Below are positions 1 through 8,113 of a stretch of DNA of 64,000 nt, piece by piece (the stretch's first letter is position 1; every line of letters starts with the position of its first letter). The stretch is taken from the NCBI RefSeq assembly GCF_004016445.2, contig NZ_SADT02000001.1, positions 415,630-479,629 of the forward strand, read 5' to 3'. The position numbers and the translations under genes are program-made. A model generated the notes under the pieces. The model searched no databases. It saw nothing but the letters and a program-made list of their open reading frames with translations, and had not been told where the DNA came from. This DNA comes from Mesorhizobium sp. M2E.F.Ca.ET.219.01.1.1 (GTDB lineage: Bacteria > Pseudomonadota > Alphaproteobacteria > Rhizobiales > Rhizobiaceae).

Positions 1-2
1 GT

Positions 3-1370
3 ATCGGAATCGGCATCGGCTGGTTGGTCGGTTGCTTTGTGTCGCTGACCTTCGCGGTGGCCATGTCGCAGATCAGCTCGGCCTATCCCACGGCCGGTGG
101 CCTCTATCACTGGGGGTCGATCCTCGGCAATCGCGGCACCGGCTGGGTGACGGCCTGGCTCAACCTGCTCGGCCTGATCACCGTGCTCGGCGCCATCAAT
201 GTCGGCACCTGGACGTTCTTCGTCGGCGCCTTCGGCCCGGCGCTGGGCATCGAGGGCACGCTGACCAACCAGATGATCTTCCTGGTCATCATCACCGGCG
301 CCCAGGCGCTGATCAATCACCTCGGCATCAAGCTGACGGCGAAGCTCACCGACTTCTCCGGCTATCTGATCTTCTTCGGCTCGATCCTCATCGCGGTGGT
401 CTGCCTGCTTTCGGCCGAGACCTGGGATTTCAGCCGTCTCTTCACCTTCCACAACTATTCCGGCGATGCCGGCGGCGGCGTGTGGCCGCAGGTGTCGAAC
501 GCCTGGGTCTTCGCGCTCGGCCTGCTGCTGCCGATCTATACGATCACCGGCTATGACGCCTCGGCGCATACGTCGGAGGAAACCATCAAGGCGGCCTCGT
601 CGGTGCCGCGCGCGATGGTCATGTCCGTGATCTGGTCGGCTGTCTTCGGCTACCTGTTCCTCGCCGCTTTCGTCCTGATGATCCCGAACATGGACGACGC
701 TGCCAAGCAGGGCTGGAACGTGTTCTTCTGGGCCTTCGACCAGCGCGTCGGCACCGGCGTTAAGGAGTTCGTCTACCTCGTGGTGTTCATCTCGCAGCTC
801 CTGTGCGGCCTTGCCACGGTGACCTCTGCCTCGCGCATGATCTTCGCTTTCTCGCGCGACGGCGGCCTGCCAGGCTCGGCATCGCTTGCCAAGGTCAGCC
901 CGACCTACCGCACGCCGGTGGCCGCGATCTGGACGGCCTCGATCCTGTCGGTGCTGTTCGTGTGGGGCTCGTCGGTCGTCTCGGTCGCCGGTACCTCGGC
1001 CTATACGATCGTGGTGTCCTGCACCGTCATCTTCCTGTTCCTTTCCTTCACCGTGCCGATCGTGCTCGGCATGATGGCCTGGGGCACGCCGAAGTGGGAC
1101 AAGATGGGGCCGTGGAACATGGGCCGCGGCATCTTCATGCTGTTCGCCTTCCTGTCGATCGTGTCGATGATCCTGATCTTCGTCATCGGCATCCAGCCGC
1201 CGAACGACTGGGCGCTCTACATCACCGTCGGCTTCTTCATCCTGACAGCGATCGTCTGGTTCGCCTTCGAGCGCAACCGCTTCCAGGGTCCGCCGCTGGG
1301 CGACATCATCGCGGCGCGCCAGGCGGCGATCAAGGCGGCCGAACAGGCGGTCGGCGAGACCGGCCACTGA
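3..1370 (+). CDS. APC-family amino acid/amine permease, 5'-truncated by the window edge
   Basis: The reading frame is open to the left edge (codons from position 3 read I-G-I-G-I-G-W-L-V-G-C-F), so the N-terminus lies outside the window; the TTG at 24 is not the real start. The visible part holds about ten hydrophobic membrane segments. The repeated small-residue helices, SSAYPTAGGLYHW and the ITGYDASAHTSEET motif are typical of APC-superfamily permeases of the GABA/choline/amine-permease type. It sits in the inner membrane and should import an amino acid or amine by proton or cation symport. The gene directly downstream is a glutamine-synthetase-like ligase, followed by alcohol and aldehyde dehydrogenases. 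An amine or amino alcohol is therefore a likely substrate (inference). Confidence 0.88.
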   Translation: MGIGIGWLVGCFVSLTFAVAMSQISSAYPTAGGLYHWGSILGNRGTGWVTAWLNLLGLITVLGAINVGTWTFFVGAFGPALGIEGTLTNQMIFLVIITGAQALINHLGIKLTAKLTDFSGYLIFFGSILIAVVCLLSAETWDFSRLFTFHNYSGDAGGGVWPQVSNAWVFALGLLLPIYTITGYDASAHTSEETIKAASSVPRAMVMSVIWSAVFGYLFLAAFVLMIPNMDDAAKQGWNVFFWAFDQRVGTGVKEFVYLVVFISQLLCGLATVTSASRMIFAFSRDGGLPGSASLAKVSPTYRTPVAAIWTASILSVLFVWGSSVVSVAGTSAYTIVVSCTVIFLFLSFTVPIVLGMMAWGTPKWDKMGPWNMGRGIFMLFAFLSIVSMILIFVIGIQPPNDWALYITVGFFILTAIVWFAFERNRFQGPPLGDIIAARQAAIKAAEQAVGETGH

Positions 1371-1385
1371 TATGCGCATTGTGGA

Positions 1386-1412
1386 CCATGGCCGGCCTTG
1401 TGCCGGCCATGG
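1386..1412 (+). terminator. Perfect hairpin after the permease gene
   Basis: An 11-bp perfect stem (CCATGGCCGGC, 1386-1396, with GCCGGCCATGG, 1402-1412) encloses a 5-nt CTTGT loop 15 bp after the permease stop and is followed by a moderately T-rich tract. It may terminate or attenuate transcription, or protect the upstream mRNA. It also argues that the ligase gene starts downstream at 1458, because an upstream TTG at 1398 would lie in the loop. Confidence 0.6.
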
Positions 1413-1457
1413 CTTCGTTTCTCCCTCTCAACGACCAAGCACTGGAGCGCCAAAGGA

Positions 1458-2828
1458 ATGGCCGGGAATTTCTCGTTCGATCAGTTGAAGAAGGCGGTCT
1501 CGAATGGCGAGATCGACACGGTGCTGGCCTGCATAGTCGACATGCAGGGCCGCCTCTCGGGAAAACGCTTCCTGGCTCAGTATTTCGTCGATTCCGCGCA
1601 TGGCGAGACGCATGGCTGCAACTATCTCTTGGCCTGCGACATCGATATGGAGCCGGTGCCGGGCTACAAGGCGGCGAGCTGGTCGAAGGGCTATGGCGAC
1701 TTCGTCATGAAGCCGGACCTTTCGACGCTGCGGCGCATTCCATGGCTGGAAAAGACAGCGCTGGTCATCTGCGACGTGCTCGATCATCACACGCATGACG
1801 ATCTCGCGCATTCGCCTCGCGCCATCCTGAAGAAGCAGGTCAAGCGTCTGCAGGAGCGTGGCTATATCGGCTATTTCGCCTCCGAGCTCGAATTCTATCT
1901 GTTCAACGAGACCTACGATTCGGCGCGCAAGAAGCACTGGCAGGGGCTCGATAGCGCTTCGCCTTATATCGGCGACTATCAGATAGGCATCACTTCCAAG
2001 GAAGAAGGCGTCATGCGCCGGCTTCGCAACGAGATGGAAGCCGCCGGTATCCCGATCGAGAATTCCAAGGGCGAATGGGGTCCGGGCCAGGAAGAGATCA
2101 ATGTGCGCTACGCCGAGGCGCTCGACATGGCCGACCGCCACGTCATCCTGAAGAACGGCGCCAAGGAGATCGCCGATTCCGAAGGCAAGGCCATCTCCTT
2201 CATGGCCAAGTACAATTACGGGTTCGCCGGCAATTCCAGCCACATCCACAATTCGCTGTGGAGCGCCGACGGCAAGACGCCGCTGTTCTTCGACAAGAAG
2301 GCTGAGTGGACGCTGTCCACGCTTGGCCAGCAATGGGCGGCCGGCCAGCTCAAATACGCCAAGGAGTTCACCTGGTTCCTGGCGCCCTACATCAACTCCT
2401 ACAAGCGCTTCCAGGCCGGCACTTTCGCGCCGACCAAGATCATGTGGAGCGAGGACAATCGCACCGCCGGCTTCCGGCTCTGCGGCGAGGGCACTAAGGG
2501 CATCCGCATGGAGTGCCGCATCGGCGGCGCCGATTTGAACCCCTATCTCGCCTTCGCCGCTTTGATCGCGTCCGGCCTCGCCGGCATCGACGAAAAGCTG
2601 GAGCTGCAGAAGCCTTTCGTCGGCGACGCCTATCAGGCCTCGCGGCTGCCGGAGATCCCGAAGACCTTGCGCGACGCCACCGAGACGCTGGCCAAGTCGA
2701 AGATGCTGAAGCAGGCCTTCGGCGACGACGTCATCGACCACTATGTGCACACCGCCCGCTGGGAGCAGTTCGAATACGACCGCCGCATTACGGATTGGGA
2801 ACTGCATCGGGGTTTTGAACGGTATTAG
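1458..2828 (+). CDS. Glutamine synthetase-like gamma-glutamyl amide ligase
   Basis: The 456-residue product has the class I glutamine synthetase fold: glutamate ligands in SELEFYLF (142-149), GPGQEEIN (208-215), the catalytic histidine loop NSSHIHNSLW (259-268), NRTAGFR (334-340) and the C-terminal block RMECRIGGADLNPYLAFAAL (350-369). It lacks the NLYxLP adenylylation motif of housekeeping GlnA. That fits PuuA/IpuC/GlnA3/GlnA4-type enzymes, which ligate glutamate to an amine using ATP. The start at ATG 1458 is preferred because upstream codons fall in a hairpin. Neighbours (permease, iron ADH, ALDH) suggest degradation of an amine or amino alcohol by gamma-glutamylation. A true glutamine synthetase (GlnT-like) role cannot be excluded. 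Confidence 0.85.
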   Translation: MAGNFSFDQLKKAVSNGEIDTVLACIVDMQGRLSGKRFLAQYFVDSAHGETHGCNYLLACDIDMEPVPGYKAASWSKGYGDFVMKPDLSTLRRIPWLEKTALVICDVLDHHTHDDLAHSPRAILKKQVKRLQERGYIGYFASELEFYLFNETYDSARKKHWQGLDSASPYIGDYQIGITSKEEGVMRRLRNEMEAAGIPIENSKGEWGPGQEEINVRYAEALDMADRHVILKNGAKEIADSEGKAISFMAKYNYGFAGNSSHIHNSLWSADGKTPLFFDKKAEWTLSTLGQQWAAGQLKYAKEFTWFLAPYINSYKRFQAGTFAPTKIMWSEDNRTAGFRLCGEGTKGIRMECRIGGADLNPYLAFAALIASGLAGIDEKLELQKPFVGDAYQASRLPEIPKTLRDATETLAKSKMLKQAFGDDVIDHYVHTARWEQFEYDRRITDWELHRGFERY

Positions 2829-2829
2829 G

Positions 2830-3192
2830 ATGGATTGGAGCAAGCGCCGTCGCGGCTACGATATGTCGGCAGCAGAATGGGTTACGCTTGTTCCAAATGA
2901 ACTGGATATCGATGCCGTCGGTCTGTGGCAGGTTATTCCCGTCGGCCGGCACGAATTCGGTCTTGATGGCGAGGACCTCGAGACTTTCACCCGGAAGGCG
3001 CTGAAGGGGCTCCTAGAAAAGGGAGCGATCTCGATAACCGGCCGGGGCCAAAGCTGGGTCGCGGAACACAAGTACGGAACAGGGCTGGAAGAGATAATCG
3101 AGACTGTCGTGAAGATTTGGCTATCGAAAGGCATGCGCGATCCGGACGTCGGAGACGTCTGGTTCGGCACGACAGCTGTCTTGGAAGAATGA
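2830..3192 (+). CDS. Hypothetical 120-residue protein inside the amine cluster
   Basis: I do not recognise this family. ATG 2830 begins one base after the ligase stop; an alternative in-frame ATG is at 2863. The product is soluble, mixed alpha/beta in appearance and moderately charged, with no signal peptide or membrane segment. It contains WVTLVPNELDIDAVGLWQV and ends FGTTAVLEE. The DNA is visibly less GC-rich than the flanking ligase and dehydrogenase genes, suggesting a later insertion into the operon. Position implies co-transcription with the catabolic genes. The acidic, single-domain character resembles small immunity-like or regulatory proteins, but I assign no function. Confidence 0.6.
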   Translation: MDWSKRRRGYDMSAAEWVTLVPNELDIDAVGLWQVIPVGRHEFGLDGEDLETFTRKALKGLLEKGAISITGRGQSWVAEHKYGTGLEEIIETVVKIWLSKGMRDPDVGDVWFGTTAVLEE

Positions 3193-3209
3193 ACTTCAGG
3201 AGTGTGTAA

Positions 3210-4595
3210 TTGGAAACCGTAAAACTGAAATCACCCATCGACGGATCGATCTACGCCGAGCGGCCGGTCGCGAGCGACCAGGCGATCAATGCGGCGGTCG
3301 AGCGCGCCAGGGCGGCGCAGGAGAAATGGGCCGAGACCCCGGTCGTCGAGCGCGGCAAATACATGCTGGCGATGCTCGAGGCGCTGGTCGCCATGACCGA
3401 CGAGATCGTGCCAGAGATCGCCTGGCAGATGGGGCGGCCGGTGCGCTATGGCGGCGAGTTCGGCGGCGTCAAGGAACGCACCAACTACATGGTCGAGATC
3501 GCCGAAGCGGCGCTCAAGCCGGTCATGGCCTCCAATCCGAAGGACGGTTTTCGGCGCTATGTGAAGAAGGTGCCCCTCGGCGTCGTGCTGGTGATCGCGC
3601 CGTGGAACTATCCCTATCTCACGGCGGTCAACACCATCGTGCCGGCGCTGATGGCGGGCAGCGCCGTCATCCTCAAGCACGCGGCTCAAACCCTCTTAGT
3701 CGGCGAGCGCTTCCAGCAGGCTTTCGACAAGGCCGGCCTGCCGAAGGGGCTGTTCCAGAACCTGGTCATGAACCATGCCCAGACCGAGAAGCTGCTCGGC
3801 TCGGGCAAGATCGACCATGTCAACTTCACCGGATCGGTCGGCGGCGGCCGCGCGATCGAGAAGGCGGCGGCCGGCACCTTCATGACGCTCGGCCTCGAGC
3901 TCGGCGGCAAGGACCCGGCCTATGTGCTGCCCGACGCCAAGATGGATCATGCGGTTGCCAATCTGGTCGACGGCGCTTTCTTCAATTCCGGCCAGTGCTG
4001 CTGCGGCATCGAGCGCGTCTATGTGCATGAGAAGGTCTATGACGAGTTCGTCGAAGGCTTCATCGCCGAGACCAGGAACTATGTCGTCGGCAATCCGCTG
4101 GAGCAGGCGACCACCATGGGGCCGATGGCGCAGGCGCGCTTCGCCGACCTTATCCGCGAGCAGAAGGCCGAGGCGCTGCGCAAGGGCGCGACCGCACACA
4201 TCAACATGAAGGTCGAGAACGACAAGCCGGGCTCGCCCTATCTGGCGCCGGAAGTGCTGACCAATGTCGATCACCAGATGAGCGTCATGCGCGAGGAAAG
4301 TTTCGGCCCGATCGTCGGCATCATGAGGGTGCGCAATGACGAGGAGGCGATCGCGCTGATGAATGACAGCCCCTATGGGCTGACGGCCTCGATCTGGACG
4401 CGCGACACCGAGCGTGCGGTTGCGATCGGCGACCGTGTCGAAACCGGAACGGTGTTCATGAACCGCTGCGACTATCTGGACCCGGCGCTGGTCTGGACCG
4501 GCGTCAAGGACACCGGCAAGGGCGCGGCGCTCTCGGCCATCGGCTACGACAATCTGACCCGGCCGAAATCCTATCACCTGCGCGAAACGATCTGA
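3210..4595 (+). CDS. NAD(P)+-dependent aldehyde dehydrogenase
   Basis: The product is 461 residues, slightly short for the ALDH family because the N-terminal arm is brief. The start is a TTG at 3210, supported by an AGGAG ribosome-binding site at 3198-3202 with 7-nt spacing. Visible motifs are the PWNYP cofactor region (131-135), FTGSVGGG (206-213), catalytic Glu230 in LELGGKD and catalytic Cys263/264 in NSGQCCCG. It oxidises an aldehyde to a carboxylate in the cytoplasm. Placed between the ligase and the iron alcohol dehydrogenase, it should act on the aldehyde produced by the latter, for example a gamma-glutamylated aminoaldehyde (inference). The triple cysteine at the active site is a small peculiarity. 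Confidence 0.9.
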   Translation: METVKLKSPIDGSIYAERPVASDQAINAAVERARAAQEKWAETPVVERGKYMLAMLEALVAMTDEIVPEIAWQMGRPVRYGGEFGGVKERTNYMVEIAEAALKPVMASNPKDGFRRYVKKVPLGVVLVIAPWNYPYLTAVNTIVPALMAGSAVILKHAAQTLLVGERFQQAFDKAGLPKGLFQNLVMNHAQTEKLLGSGKIDHVNFTGSVGGGRAIEKAAAGTFMTLGLELGGKDPAYVLPDAKMDHAVANLVDGAFFNSGQCCCGIERVYVHEKVYDEFVEGFIAETRNYVVGNPLEQATTMGPMAQARFADLIREQKAEALRKGATAHINMKVENDKPGSPYLAPEVLTNVDHQMSVMREESFGPIVGIMRVRNDEEAIALMNDSPYGLTASIWTRDTERAVAIGDRVETGTVFMNRCDYLDPALVWTGVKDTGKGAALSAIGYDNLTRPKSYHLRETI

Positions 4596-4613
4596 CCTTT
4601 CGAAAGACAGAAA

Positions 4614-5786
4614 ATGTCCAAGCTCATCTCCAAATGGAACTACCCCACCACCGTCCGCTTCGGCGCAGGGCGCATCAAGGAATTGCCTGATGTGCTCAAT
4701 GCGACGGGCATCAAGCGGCCGCTCTTCGTCACCGATCCGGGCCTTGCGAAGCTGCCCGTCGTCGCCTCGACGCTGAAGATCCTCGACGATGCCAAGATCC
4801 CGTATGGGGTCTTCTCGGAGGTGAGGCCGAACCCGGTCGAGTCCAATCTCACCGCCGGCATCGCGGTGTTCAAGAAAGGCAAGCATGACGGCGTCATCGC
4901 CTTCGGCGGCGGCTCCGCGCTCGACCTCGGCAAGCTGATCGCCTTCCAGGCCGGGCAGACACGGCCTGTATGGGATTTCGAGGATGTGGGAGACTGGTGG
5001 ACCCGGGCCAATTCGGACGTGATTGCGCCGATCATCGCGGTGCCGACCACGGCGGGCACGGGGTCCGAGGTCGGCCGCGCCGGCGTCATCACCAATGAGG
5101 AGACCCACACCAAGAAGGTCATCTTCCATCCGAAGCTTCTGCCGGCAATCGTCATTGCCGATCCGGAACTGTCGGTCGGCATGCCGCCCTTCATCACCGC
5201 CGGCACCGGCATGGACGCGCTTGCGCATTGCCTGGAGGCCTATTGCGCGCCGGGATATCATCCGATGGCCGACGGCATCGCGGTGGAAGGTATAAGGCTG
5301 GTGTTCGAGAACCTGCCGAAGGCCTTCGCCAATGGCAAGGACCTCGTCGCGCGCGCCCATATGATGAGCGCGGCGGCCATGGGCGCCACCGCCTTCCAGA
5401 AGGGGTTGGGGGCCATCCATTCGCTGTCGCATCCGATCGGCGCGCTCTACGACACCCATCACGGCATGACCAACGCGGTGTTCATGCCCTATGTGCTGGC
5501 CTTCAACCGCGAGGCGATCGAGGACCGCATCGCACGGCTAGCCGCCTATTGCGCGATCAAGGGCGGCTTCGACGGCTTCGCCAAGGCCATCATTAAGCTG
5601 CGCAAGGAACTCAAGGTGCCGCACGCGCTGCCCGGGCTGATCAAGGGGCTCGACATGGACAAGAAGCGCAAGACGCTGATCGCCGATATGGCGGTGGTCG
5701 ATCCGACAGCCGGCGGCAATCCGGTCAAGCTGACCAAGAAAGCGGCGCTCACGCTGCTCGAAAATGCCATTGCCGGCTCCGTCTGA
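4614..5786 (+). CDS. Iron-containing (type III) alcohol dehydrogenase
   Basis: The 390-residue protein has the group III alcohol dehydrogenase signatures: the GGGSALDLGK nucleotide-binding loop (98-107), PTTAGTGSEVGRAGVI (144-159), and metal ligands Asp201, His205, His269 and His283 in GTGMDALAH, AIHSLSHP and THHGMTNAV. Such enzymes interconvert primary alcohols and aldehydes with NAD. It follows the aldehyde dehydrogenase by 18 bp, so the pair could convert an alcohol to an acid in two steps. A role on an N-glutamylated amino alcohol is proposed from context only; the family has very broad specificity. Confidence 0.92.
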   Translation: MSKLISKWNYPTTVRFGAGRIKELPDVLNATGIKRPLFVTDPGLAKLPVVASTLKILDDAKIPYGVFSEVRPNPVESNLTAGIAVFKKGKHDGVIAFGGGSALDLGKLIAFQAGQTRPVWDFEDVGDWWTRANSDVIAPIIAVPTTAGTGSEVGRAGVITNEETHTKKVIFHPKLLPAIVIADPELSVGMPPFITAGTGMDALAHCLEAYCAPGYHPMADGIAVEGIRLVFENLPKAFANGKDLVARAHMMSAAAMGATAFQKGLGAIHSLSHPIGALYDTHHGMTNAVFMPYVLAFNREAIEDRIARLAAYCAIKGGFDGFAKAIIKLRKELKVPHALPGLIKGLDMDKKRKTLIADMAVVDPTAGGNPVKLTKKAALTLLENAIAGSV

Positions 5787-5797
5787 GAGCCGGCTTT
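5772..5797 (+). terminator. Hairpin overlapping the iron-ADH stop codon
   Basis: GCCGGCTC (5772-5779) pairs with GAGCCGGC (5787-5794) around a 7-nt loop that contains the TGA stop, and a short T-run follows. It probably terminates or attenuates the 1-5786 transcription unit; the T-tract is weak. Confidence 0.5.
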
Positions 5798-5910
5798 CAA
5801 TACCAAAATTGAAGAAGGGAACATTCAAGAAAAAAAGGAGGAGGGGCAAAAATCAAGACAGCTAACCATTAGCCGGAAAATTAAGTGCGGGCTAATTGCT
5901 ACAGTCCGTT

Positions 5911-5929
5911 AAAAAGAGTTAACTTTTTT
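5911..5929. promoter_or_regulatory. AT-rich imperfect palindrome before the ABC importer operon
   Basis: AAAAAGAGTTAACTTTTTT is a nearly symmetrical site centred on GTTAAC, about 100 bp before the binding-protein start. The surrounding 5787-6030 gap also holds GCTAA-CCA-TTAGC (5861-5873) and a purine-rich GGAGGAGGGG tract (5837-5846). The gap is the natural promoter region for the importer, and the palindrome is a candidate operator. No factor can be named. Confidence 0.35.
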
Positions 5930-6030
5930 CGCTGTGGGGCTCCGGTTTCAAAAAGCCTTCATCTGGCTGTCACACGAAAACGATACCCGCATCGCAGGCG
6001 CTTAGCGCGCCAGTTCAACGGAGAGAACAC

Positions 6031-7137
6031 ATGTTCAAGTTCACGGGGAAAGTGCTTTCCCTCTCGGCCGCGGCGCTCTTCGCGTCGACGGTGATTTCGT
6101 CCGCCGCTTCGATGGACGATCTCGTCAAGGCCGCGAAGGCGGAAGGCCAGCTCACGGTCATCGCGCTTCCGCATGACTGGTGCGGCTACGGGGCAGTGAT
6201 CGACGCTTTCAAGGCTAAGTATCCGGAAATCACCATCAACGAACTCAATCCCGACGCCGGTTCGGGCGATGAGGTCGAGGCGATCAAGGCCAACAAGGAC
6301 AACAAGGGCCCGCAGGCCCCTGACGTCATCGACGTCGGCCTGTCCTTCGGCCCGACCGCCAAGAAAGACGGCCTGATCCAAGCTTACAAGGTCTCGACCT
6401 GGGATTCGATCCCGGACAGCGCCAAGGATGCCGATGGTTTTTGGACGGGCGACTATTACGGCGTGCTGTCGTTCTTGGTGAACAAGGATCTTGTGAAGGA
6501 AGCTCCGGCTGACTGGGCAGACCTGCTGAAGTCAGATTATGCCAACACCGTCGCCCTCGCCGGGGATCCGCGTGCCTCGAACCAAGCGATCCAGGCGGTC
6601 TACGCCGCCGGCCTGTCCGGTGGTGCCGCTGCTGGTGAAGCAGCCGGCACAGCAGGTCTCGACTTCTTCAAGAAGCTCAATGCCGCCGGCAATTTTGTGC
6701 CGGTCATCGGCAAGCCAGCCACGCTGGCCCAAGGTCAGACCCCGATCCTGGTCACCTGGGACTACAACGCGCTTGCTGGCCGCGACACGCTGAAGGGCAA
6801 CCCGCCGGTCGACGTCGTCGTGCCGAAGACCGGCGTCGTCGCCGGCGTCTATGTGCAGGCGATCAGCGCTTATGCGCCGCATCCGAACGCCGCCAAGCTC
6901 TGGCTCGAGTACCTCTACTCCGACGAGGGTCAGATTGGCTGGCTGAAGGGTTACTGCCATCCGATCCGGTTCAACGACCTCGCCAAGAACGGCAAGCTTC
7001 CGGCCGATGTGATGGCCAAGCTGCCGCCGGCCGAAGCCTACGCGTCGGCCGTGTTCCCGACCCTTGACGAGCAGGGTAAGGCCAAGGAGGCGATCACCAA
7101 GAACTGGGACGCCACTGTCGGCGCCAACGTGAAGTAA
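6031..7137 (+). CDS. ABC transporter periplasmic substrate-binding protein
   Basis: The 368-residue protein begins with a Sec signal peptide (basic MFKFTGK, then a hydrophobic stretch ending near SSAAS). DDLVKAAKAEGQLTVIA follows, the usual N-terminus of AfuA/PotD-type family 1 binding proteins. Typical features are NPDAGSGDEVEAI, the VIDVGLSFGPTA hinge region and SAYAPHPNAAKLWLEYLYS near the C-terminus. It captures a solute in the periplasm for the two permeases and ATPase directly downstream. The relatives carry ferric ion, polyamine, thiamine or phosphonate-type ligands, so the substrate cannot be fixed. The amine-catabolic genes upstream make a small amine-containing compound plausible. 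Confidence 0.88.
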   Translation: MFKFTGKVLSLSAAALFASTVISSAASMDDLVKAAKAEGQLTVIALPHDWCGYGAVIDAFKAKYPEITINELNPDAGSGDEVEAIKANKDNKGPQAPDVIDVGLSFGPTAKKDGLIQAYKVSTWDSIPDSAKDADGFWTGDYYGVLSFLVNKDLVKEAPADWADLLKSDYANTVALAGDPRASNQAIQAVYAAGLSGGAAAGEAAGTAGLDFFKKLNAAGNFVPVIGKPATLAQGQTPILVTWDYNALAGRDTLKGNPPVDVVVPKTGVVAGVYVQAISAYAPHPNAAKLWLEYLYSDEGQIGWLKGYCHPIRFNDLAKNGKLPADVMAKLPPAEAYASAVFPTLDEQGKAKEAITKNWDATVGANVK

Positions 7138-7150
7138 CGAAATGAAACGG

Positions 7151-7172
7151 CCGGGCGGCTCTGGCCGCCCGG
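7151..7172 (+). other. Intercistronic hairpin after the binding-protein gene
   Basis: CCGGGCGGC (7151-7159) and GCCGCCCGG (7164-7172) form a perfect 9-bp stem with a TCTG loop, 13 bp after the binding-protein stop. Such structures commonly stabilise the binding-protein part of importer mRNAs so that it is made in excess over the permeases. It also argues that the permease starts at ATG 7199 and not at ATG 7142. Confidence 0.6.
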
Positions 7173-7198
7173 CGCTTCTCCCAGACGGTAGCCCGCGC

Positions 7199-8113
7199 AT
7201 GACCGACCTCTCGCTCTCCAACCAGACAATTGCGGGAAAGACCGCGCCGCCCAGCGAAGCGCGCGCGCTGCGGCTGCCGACGCAATGGATCGGCGTTGCG
7301 CCCTTCTTCATCTTCGCGGTCATGTTTCTCATCCTGCCCACGCTCTACCTGATGCTGGGCGCGTTCCAGAACGAGGCTGGTGAGTTTACGCTGGAAAATC
7401 TCATCGCCCTGTCGGAGCCAAATATCGTTGCCGCCTACTTGATTTCGATCAAGGTCAGCCTGGCATCGGCCCTCATCGGAGCGTTTGCCGGCCTGGCTAT
7501 CGCCGTTGCCATCGTGCGGGGCGGCTTGCCCAATTGGATACGGTCGGCGACACTGACCTTTTCCGGGGTAGCCTCCAATTTTGCCGGTGTCCCTCTGGCA
7601 TTTGCCTTCCTCGCAACGCTTGGACGCCTCGGCCTCGCCACGGTGATCCTCAACACCGTGTTTGGCCTCAACATCTACGCACATGGCTTCAACATCTTGT
7701 CGTTCTGGGGCCTCACGCTGACCTATGTCTATTTCCAGATTCCGCTGATGGTGGTCATTATCGTGCCAGCGATAGACGGACTGAAGAAGGAATGGGGCGA
7801 GGCTGCCGCGACACTTGGCGCGACGACGGCCCAGTACTGGCGCATGGTCGTCATCCCGGTGATCTGGCCGAGCTTCCTCGGCACCGTTATCCTGCTGTTC
7901 GCCAACGCCTTCGGAGCGATTGCCACCGCCTATGCGTTGACCGGCTCGTCGCTCAACATCGTGCCCATCCTCCTCTACGCCCAGATCCGCGGCGACGTGC
8001 TTCACAATGCGCATCTCGGTTATGCGATCGCCTTCGGCATGATTGTCATCACCGGCCTCGCCAATGTCTTTTACATCTGGTTCCGGACGCGCTCGGAGAG
8101 GTGGCTGAAATGA
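7199..8113 (+). CDS. ABC transporter inner-membrane permease (first subunit)
   Basis: The 304-residue protein has a short cytoplasmic N-terminus, then about six membrane helices, the first being WIGVAPFFIFAVMFLILPTLY. The EAA loop reads EWGEAAATLGATTAQYWRMVVIP, the coupling helix that contacts the ATPase. It is of the PotB/AfuB type. ATG 7199 is preferred because the in-frame ATG at 7142 lies before a strong hairpin. It forms a heterodimeric channel with the next gene, whose ATG overlaps this stop codon (ATGA at 8110-8113), indicating translational coupling. Confidence 0.9.
   Translation: MTDLSLSNQTIAGKTAPPSEARALRLPTQWIGVAPFFIFAVMFLILPTLYLMLGAFQNEAGEFTLENLIALSEPNIVAAYLISIKVSLASALIGAFAGLAIAVAIVRGGLPNWIRSATLTFSGVASNFAGVPLAFAFLATLGRLGLATVILNTVFGLNIYAHGFNILSFWGLTLTYVYFQIPLMVVIIVPAIDGLKKEWGEAAATLGATTAQYWRMVVIPVIWPSFLGTVILLFANAFGAIATAYALTGSSLNIVPILLYAQIRGDVLHNAHLGYAIAFGMIVITGLANVFYIWFRTRSERWLK

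Noticed and set aside
3696..5462. A 588-codon minus-strand frame
   Set aside because: It is antisense to the aldehyde and iron alcohol dehydrogenase genes, which have full catalytic motifs.
5837..5846. Anti-Shine-Dalgarno (cuckoo-type) small RNA on the minus strand
   Set aside because: The complement has CCTCCTCC but no flanking hairpin or terminator.
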